A stretch of 64,000 nucleotides of DNA from Ornithinibacillus caprae (GTDB lineage Bacteria; Bacillota; Bacilli; Bacillales; Amphibacillaceae), in the NCBI RefSeq assembly GCF_009728145.1, contig NZ_WOCA01000002.1, positions 394,169 to 458,168 on the forward strand, in the 5' to 3' direction. The translations under genes were made by a program, and so were the position numbers. A model generated the notes under the pieces. The model searched no databases. It was not told where the DNA came from and saw only the letters and a program-made list of their open reading frames with translations. This document shows, in pieces, positions 59,274 through 64,000 of this stretch; position 1 is the first letter of the stretch; every line of letters starts with the position of its first letter.

Positions 59274-60941
59274 ATGGAGAAAAAGTACTCAATTGGTGTT
59301 GATTATGGAACAGAGTCTGGGAGAGCTGTATTAGTATCGTTGGAGGATGGAAAGGAAGTAGCGGATCATGTAACACCTTATCGTCACGGTGTGATTGATG
59401 AAAAATTGCCGGAATCCGACGTGGAACTAGGCTACGAATGGGCATTACAGCATCCACAGGATTATCTAGAAGTTTTACAACTTTCCATTCCTGCTGTAAT
59501 AAAAGAATCTGGGGTTAATCCAAATGACATTATTGGTTTAGGAATTGATTTTACTGCTTGTACCATGCTACCAATCGATGAATTTGGCGAGCCATTAAGC
59601 TTTAGAGAAGAGTTAAAAGATAATCCACATAGCTGGTTAAAATTGTGGAAGCACCACGCTGCCCAAGGGGAAGCAAATCGCCTTAATGAAATAGCAGAAC
59701 AGATGGGAGAGGAATTTTTGCCACGATATGGTGGAAAAATTTCTTCGGAATGGATGATTGCAAAAATATGGCAAATTCTCAATGAAGCACCAGAAGTTTA
59801 TGAACGAGCAGATAAATTTGTAGAGGCTACAGATTGGGTAATCTCTAAACTAACCAATAATCTCGTGCGAAATAGTTGTACAGCAGGATATAAATCGATT
59901 TGGCATAAACAAGATGGCTATCCAAGTAAGGAATTTTTTAAAGCATTAGATCCTAGATTAGAAGATTTAACAGAAACTAAGCTGCGTGGTGAGGTAGTTC
60001 CATTAGGGACTAAAGCTGGTGGGCTTAGTGAAGAAATGGCAAACTTAACAGGGTTAAACGCCGGTATTTCCATCGCTGTTGGTAATGTCGATGCTCATGC
60101 ATCTGTACCAGCAATGGGTGTAGCTGAACCAGGAAAATTAGTGATGGTCATGGGTACTTCTATTTGTCACTTGTTATTAGGTGAAGAAGAAAGTCATGTA
60201 GAAGGTATGTGTGGTGTTGTAGAAGACGGAATTATTCCTGGTTTTTATGGATATGAGGCAGGACAATCAGCGGTAGGCGATATTTTTGCATGGTATGTAG
60301 ATCAAGCAGTTCCAGATTATGTGGAAAAGTCTGCAGAAGAGGAGGGTATCAGTGTACACCAATGGTTGGAGCAAAAGGCGAGTGAATATCAACCGGGTGA
60401 AACCGGTCTGTTAGCGCTTGATTGGTGGAATGGGAACCGTTCTGTTCTCGTCGATACCGAACTAAGTGGCATGTTAATTGGCATGACATTACAAACAAAA
60501 CCTGAAGAAATATATCGTGCCCTATTAGAAGCAACTGCCTTTGGCACACGTAAAATAGTGGATGCTTTCCATGAAAATGGTGTAGAGGTCAATGAGCTTT
60601 ATGCATGTGGTGGTCTGCCACATAAAAATAAACTTCTCATGCAAATTTACGCCGATGTTACCAATCGCCGGATTAAAATAGCAGATTCCTTTCAAACACC
60701 AGCCTTAGGTGCAGCTATGTTTGGAGCGGTCGCAGCAGGAGCTGCTAATGGTGGATTTGATACTATTTTAGATGCAACGAAAAAAATGGCACGAGTTAAA
60801 GAAGAAGTCATTGAACCAAACCCTGAACATGTTGCTATTTACCAACAGCTATTTGAAGAGTATACGAGACTTCATGACTATTTTGGTCGTGGTGAAAATG
60901 ACGTTATGAAGCGATTAAAAGCACTAAGAACAATTAACTAA
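59274..60941 (+). CDS. araB: L-ribulokinase
   Basis: A 555-aa FGGY-family kinase close to the usual 560 aa. [14 protein letters not shown] is the ATP loop, [13 protein letters not shown] and [12 protein letters not shown] the substrate region, the catalytic Asp lies in [14 protein letters not shown], and [19 protein letters not shown] is near the C-terminal ATP site. The ATG at 59274 has GGGGGAT six bases upstream. It lies 13 bases after araD. Confidence 0.95.
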   Translation: MEKKYSIGVDYGTESGRAVLVSLEDGKEVADHVTPYRHGVIDEKLPESDVELGYEWALQHPQDYLEVLQLSIPAVIKESGVNPNDIIGLGIDFTACTMLPIDEFGEPLSFREELKDNPHSWLKLWKHHAAQGEANRLNEIAEQMGEEFLPRYGGKISSEWMIAKIWQILNEAPEVYERADKFVEATDWVISKLTNNLVRNSCTAGYKSIWHKQDGYPSKEFFKALDPRLEDLTETKLRGEVVPLGTKAGGLSEEMANLTGLNAGISIAVGNVDAHASVPAMGVAEPGKLVMVMGTSICHLLLGEEESHVEGMCGVVEDGIIPGFYGYEAGQSAVGDIFAWYVDQAVPDYVEKSAEEEGISVHQWLEQKASEYQPGETGLLALDWWNGNRSVLVDTELSGMLIGMTLQTKPEEIYRALLEATAFGTRKIVDAFHENGVEVNELYACGGLPHKNKLLMQIYADVTNRRIKIADSFQTPALGAAMFGAVAAGAANGGFDTILDATKKMARVKEEVIEPNPEHVAIYQQLFEEYTRLHDYFGRGENDVMKRLKALRTIN

Positions 60942-60962
60942 CTACAATTGGAGGATTTAGAT

Positions 60963-62447
60963 ATGTTAACGATAAAGCCTTATAAATTTTGGTTTGTAAC
61001 TGGAAGCCAGCACTTGTACGGAGAAGAAGCATTAAAGGAGGTTGAGGATCATTCGAAAGAGATGACATCCAAAATCAATGAAACTGGTAATCTACCTTTT
61101 GAGCTTATTTTTAAAGATGTTCTAACAAATCCGAGTGATATCCATCAGCTAATGTTACAAGCAAATAGTGATGAACACTGTGCAGGAATTATTACATGGA
61201 TGCACACATTTTCCCCAGCAAAAATGTGGATTGCTGGATTAAAATCACTACAAAAACCATTATTACATTTACATACACAATTCAACCGAGATATCCCTTG
61301 GCAAGAAATTGATATGGATTTTATGAATCTAAATCAATCTGCCCATGGGGATCGTGAATATGGATTCATTGGAACACGATTAAATATGTCACGAAAAGTA
61401 GTTGTCGGCCATTGGGAAAGTACGGATGTTATAGAAAAGATTTCAAGTTGGATGAAAACAGCAGTAGCCGTTACGGAGGGGACGAATATTAGAGTTGCTC
61501 GCTTTGGAGATAATATGCGTAATGTTGCGGTTACGGATGGTGATAAAGTAGAGGCGCAAATGAAATTCGGATGGACTGTAGATTATTATGGAATAGGCGA
61601 CTTAGTAGAGGAAATGGCTAAAATTCCAGATTCTGAAGCAGAAAAATTATATGAAGAATATCGTACATTGTATGAGATTCCAGAAGAGGCTAGTGATCCC
61701 GGTCCAGTGAGAGATGCAATTTTAGAACAAGCGAAAATCGAATTAGGTTTAAAAGCATTTTTAACGAAGCGGAACTATAATGCATTTACAACTAATTTTG
61801 AAGATCTACATGGCATGAAACAGCTACCAGGTTTAGCTGCCCAGAGGTTAATGGCTGAAGGATATGGTTTTGCTGGGGAAGGAGATTGGAGAACAGCGGC
61901 ATTATTACGAGTGATGAAAGTTATTTCAGATAATAAAGGAACTTCTTTTATGGAAGATTATACGTACCATTTGGATCCAGCAAATGAAATGATTTTAGGT
62001 TCTCATATGCTCGAAATTTGTCCTACCGTATCTGCGACCAAACCGAAAATTATTGTAAATCCACTCGGTATTGGTGGAAAAGAAGATCCAGCACGACTAG
62101 TGTTTGATGGTCGTGGTGGGGGTGGAGTTGTCGCTTCACTTATTGAACTTGGTGGAAGATATCGTTTAGTAGTAAATGAGGTGGATGCGGTGCAACCAAG
62201 GGTAGAAACGCCGAATTTACCTGTTGCAAAAGTGTTATGGAAACCAAAGCCAAGCCTGAGTGAAGCTACCGAGTCATGGATCTATGCTGGAGGAGCACAC
62301 CATACCGTTTTCTCTCTTACAGTAACAACGGAGCAATTATTTGATTTTGCCGATATGGCGAATATTGAATGTATTGTGATTGATGAACATACACAAGTAA
62401 GACAGTTACGAAATGAATTAAAATTATCAAAAGCCATTTGGAAATAG
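60963..62447 (+). CDS. araA: L-arabinose isomerase
   Basis: A 494-aa protein. FWFVTGSQHLYGEE at the start, TWMHTFSPAKMWIAG, and HTQFNRDIPWQEIDMDFMN are family signatures, and the metal site includes GEGDWRTAALLR, MLEICPT and HHTVFSLT. It converts L-arabinose to L-ribulose. The ATG at 60963 has GGAGG eight bases upstream. Last gene of the D-B-A order, which differs from the A-B-D order of B. subtilis. Confidence 0.96.
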   Translation: MLTIKPYKFWFVTGSQHLYGEEALKEVEDHSKEMTSKINETGNLPFELIFKDVLTNPSDIHQLMLQANSDEHCAGIITWMHTFSPAKMWIAGLKSLQKPLLHLHTQFNRDIPWQEIDMDFMNLNQSAHGDREYGFIGTRLNMSRKVVVGHWESTDVIEKISSWMKTAVAVTEGTNIRVARFGDNMRNVAVTDGDKVEAQMKFGWTVDYYGIGDLVEEMAKIPDSEAEKLYEEYRTLYEIPEEASDPGPVRDAILEQAKIELGLKAFLTKRNYNAFTTNFEDLHGMKQLPGLAAQRLMAEGYGFAGEGDWRTAALLRVMKVISDNKGTSFMEDYTYHLDPANEMILGSHMLEICPTVSATKPKIIVNPLGIGGKEDPARLVFDGRGGGGVVASLIELGGRYRLVVNEVDAVQPRVETPNLPVAKVLWKPKPSLSEATESWIYAGGAHHTVFSLTVTTEQLFDFADMANIECIVIDEHTQVRQLRNELKLSKAIWK

Positions 62448-62455
62448 GGATACAA

Positions 62456-62492
62456 TGTAGAGATTTGCTTTTGTAGGTCTCTGCATTTTTTT
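62456..62492 (+). terminator. Terminator of araDBA
   Basis: ATGTAGAGA pairs with TCTCTGCAT (one G-T pair) and is followed by seven T. Confidence 0.85.
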
Positions 62493-62534
62493 CTTTCGTT
62501 TAACGAAATACAGCTCATTCGAAAGGGAAATATG

Positions 62535-62559
62535 TTATGCTAAACTTATACGAATAAGT
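62535..62559. promoter_or_regulatory. Possible araR promoter -10 and autoregulatory operator
   Basis: TATGCT (62535-62540) is followed by ACTTATACGAATAAGT (62544-62559), a near palindrome similar in shape to the AraR box but with diverged outer bases. Confidence 0.45.
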
Positions 62560-62583
62560 AAGCAATAAATAAAAGGTGATATA

Positions 62584-63714
62584 ATGACTACAAAATACAA
62601 CATGGTGAAAAATGCAATACAAGAAAGAATTATAAATGGAACGTATATACCTCATCAAAAAATAAACTCTGAAAGTGAGTTAATGAAGGAATTTGGAGTG
62701 AGTAGACATACCGTTCGTTTGGCAATAGGTGATCTAGTTACCACGGGATGGTTATATCGGGAACAAGGGTCAGGTACTTTCTGTGCAGATCGCAGCACAG
62801 AAAATGTATCCAACCAACAAGACAAGCAAAAAAATATAGCCATTGTTACTACATATATTTCGGATTATATATTCCCCTCCATCATTCGAGGAGCAGAGGC
62901 GATATTAAGTGAAGCAGGATATCAGGTTAGTATTTTCAGTACGAACAACGATCAAGACAATGAACGCGAGATATTAAAGAAAATACTTTCTCAATCGTTT
63001 GATGGTGTGATTGTAGAACCGACAAAGAGTGCGTATACAAACCCTAATATTAATTACTACCTGGAACTAGAACGTCTTTCCATACCCTATATTATGATCA
63101 ATGCTTATTATGATGAATTAGAGCCTATCCACATTGTCATGGATGATGTAAGGGGAGGATATTTGCAGGCAGAGCATTTAATCCATTTAGGGCATCGCAA
63201 TATAGTAGGATGTTTTAAAACTGACGATGCACAAGGATCGAGAAGAATGAAAGGCTTTGTCAAAGCTCATCGTAAAAACGGTATTCCGATTGATCCGAAG
63301 AATATAATTACCTATACAACAGAGGAAAGAAATACAAAAGCAAGTGAAAAGTTACAGGAGCTCCTTATCAATCGTAGCCATTCTATAACAGGTATTGTTT
63401 GTTATAATGATGAACTTGCCATGAAATTCCTCGATGTTCTTAGACAACAACAATTAAATGTACCAGAGGATATTTCTATTGTAGGGTACGATGATTCCTT
63501 TTTCTCTGAAGTTTCCGAAGTGAAATTGACTACAATAGATCATCCCAAAAGTGAATTAGGAAAAACTGCAGCGAAAAAGATTATAGAACTAATCAAAATG
63601 AAAAATAAACAAAATGGTGAGTTAGACCATCAAATTAATTCTGTTGTGTATGCACCAGAAATTATTATTAGATCATCAACAAAAGAACTTAAAAACTCCC
63701 AACCAATAGGATAA
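62584..63714 (+). CDS. araR: Arabinose-responsive repressor AraR (GntR HTH plus LacI-type sensor)
   Basis: A 376-aa protein with the hybrid AraR layout. An N-terminal GntR winged helix-turn-helix (SESELMKEFGVSRHTVRLAI, then GWLYREQGSGTF) is joined to a LacI/GalR-type ligand domain (PSIIRGAEAILSEAGYQVSI; VMDDVRGGYLQAEHLIHLGH; GIVCYNDELAMKFLDVLR). It represses arabinose genes in the absence of arabinose. Operator-like sites lie before araD and before araR itself. AAAGGTGAT precedes the ATG. Confidence 0.95.
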   Translation: MTTKYNMVKNAIQERIINGTYIPHQKINSESELMKEFGVSRHTVRLAIGDLVTTGWLYREQGSGTFCADRSTENVSNQQDKQKNIAIVTTYISDYIFPSIIRGAEAILSEAGYQVSIFSTNNDQDNEREILKKILSQSFDGVIVEPTKSAYTNPNINYYLELERLSIPYIMINAYYDELEPIHIVMDDVRGGYLQAEHLIHLGHRNIVGCFKTDDAQGSRRMKGFVKAHRKNGIPIDPKNIITYTTEERNTKASEKLQELLINRSHSITGIVCYNDELAMKFLDVLRQQQLNVPEDISIVGYDDSFFSEVSEVKLTTIDHPKSELGKTAAKKIIELIKMKNKQNGELDHQINSVVYAPEIIIRSSTKELKNSQPIG

Positions 63715-63739
63715 ATAAAAGCCACCTTATTATATAAAA

Positions 63740-64000
63740 TGTACCCTATAGAGTAGACACTTTAAAAAAAGTCTACCTATAGGGTACTTTTGTGTAATAA
63801 TAAAGAAAAAAATAGTAAATGGGGAAAGAATATGAGTAAGAGATTGTTTACGGAAAAGGAAATTAAGACATTGTCTAAAAATCTCTATGTAAAATCTGTT
63901 AGTGAAAAAGGAATCACTTATACCGATGAGTTTAAAAGGATATTTATCACTGAGAACGAACAGGGTAAATTTCCAAGACAAATATTTGGGGATCATGGAT
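63740..64000 (+). mobile_element. Left end of an IS3-family-like insertion sequence (partial)
   Basis: TGTACCCTATAGAGTAGACA begins with the TG expected of IS3-family ends. An imperfect inverted copy follows (GTCTACCTATAGGGTAC, 63771-63787), forming a subterminal hairpin with TTTT after it that can block read-through from araR. A transposase-type ORF begins at 63832. The right end is outside the window. Confidence 0.6.
63832..64000 (+). CDS. IS3-type OrfA-like helix-turn-helix protein, partial
   Basis: The ATG at 63832 follows GGGGAAAG. The 56 codons seen begin MSKRLFTEKEIKTLSKN, then VSEKGITYTDEFKRIFI and GKFPRQIF, the pattern of the first ORF (helix-turn-helix, OrfA) of IS3/IS150-type elements common in Bacillaceae. 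The gene runs off the right edge. The family identity is from memory of such N-termini and should be taken as probable. Confidence 0.65.
   Translation, partial: MSKRLFTEKEIKTLSKNLYVKSVSEKGITYTDEFKRIFITENEQGKFPRQIFGDHG

Overview
The window looks like a chromosomal segment from a low-GC, Gram-positive, spore-former-type bacterium of the family Bacillaceae, probably a halotolerant environmental genus (this is inference). The grounds are AT-rich DNA, strong AGGAGG/GGGGG ribosome binding sites, frequent TTG/GTG starts, CcpA (cre), XylR and AraR sites of the Bacillus type, an OpuD-like BCCT osmolyte carrier, GlpX, MtlR/LicR-type PTS regulation, and lipoprotein and LytS/YesM-YesN-type signalling genes. 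No rRNA, tRNA, CRISPR array or prophage was seen.

Layout. 1-3966 (minus strand): an operon for a multi-subunit opine/D-hydroxyproline-type dehydrogenase with a TRAP-like permease running off the left edge. 4101-7697: an AbrB-family membrane protein, a zinc-ribbon plus PD-(D/E)XK protein, and a SolA/sarcosine-oxidase-like enzyme. 7900-11697: an MtlR-like regulator carrying its own EIIA domain, followed by UlaB- and UlaA-like PTS subunits. 12579-14869: an unusual operon of three secreted, acidic, coiled-coil proteins with its own type I signal peptidase. 15117-20955: glpX, a CHY zinc-finger protein, an HpaB-type flavin monooxygenase, and a manA/fructokinase/aldose-epimerase set. 21340-31253: a BCCT carrier, a 45-aa membrane protein, a degenerate LCP protein, a REP-associated tyrosine transposase (RAYT), an amidohydrolase, an S9 peptidase, a ComEC-like lipoprotein with DUF3006, and a HAD hydrolase. 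31762-37466: a formate module (OFA antiporter, FdhF/YdeP-type molybdoenzyme, FdhD, MoaA).

37683-50733 is a xylose/xylan cluster: GH43 xylosidase, XylR, a CUT1 ABC transporter, YesL, XylA, XylB and accessory oxidoreductases. Two XylR operators have the same architecture, each covering the -35 box. 50901-63714 is an L-arabinose cluster: a membrane-anchored sugar sensor, LytS-like kinase and AraC-type response regulator (AraPST-like), a second CUT1 transporter, araD-araB-araA and araR, with two AraR boxes 42 bp apart before araD. Neither transporter has an ATPase here, so a shared MsmX-type ATPase elsewhere is implied. The left end of an IS3-like element begins at about 63740.

Two dispersed intergenic repeat families overlay the gene map. 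The first is a 41-bp near-perfect palindrome ending in the constant GTGACAGGCACC. About 18 full, half or composite copies lie between 4 kb and 48.7 kb, many touching a stop codon, and the RAYT gene at 24.5-25.05 kb is bracketed by copies. The second is an ~80-bp structured element (a GATAGGAAA/TTTCCTATC hairpin, then TAAGTGCAAC and a CTTGG...CCAAG hairpin) with five copies. The RAYT/palindrome system and the coiled-coil/signal-peptidase operon are the least conventional items in the window.
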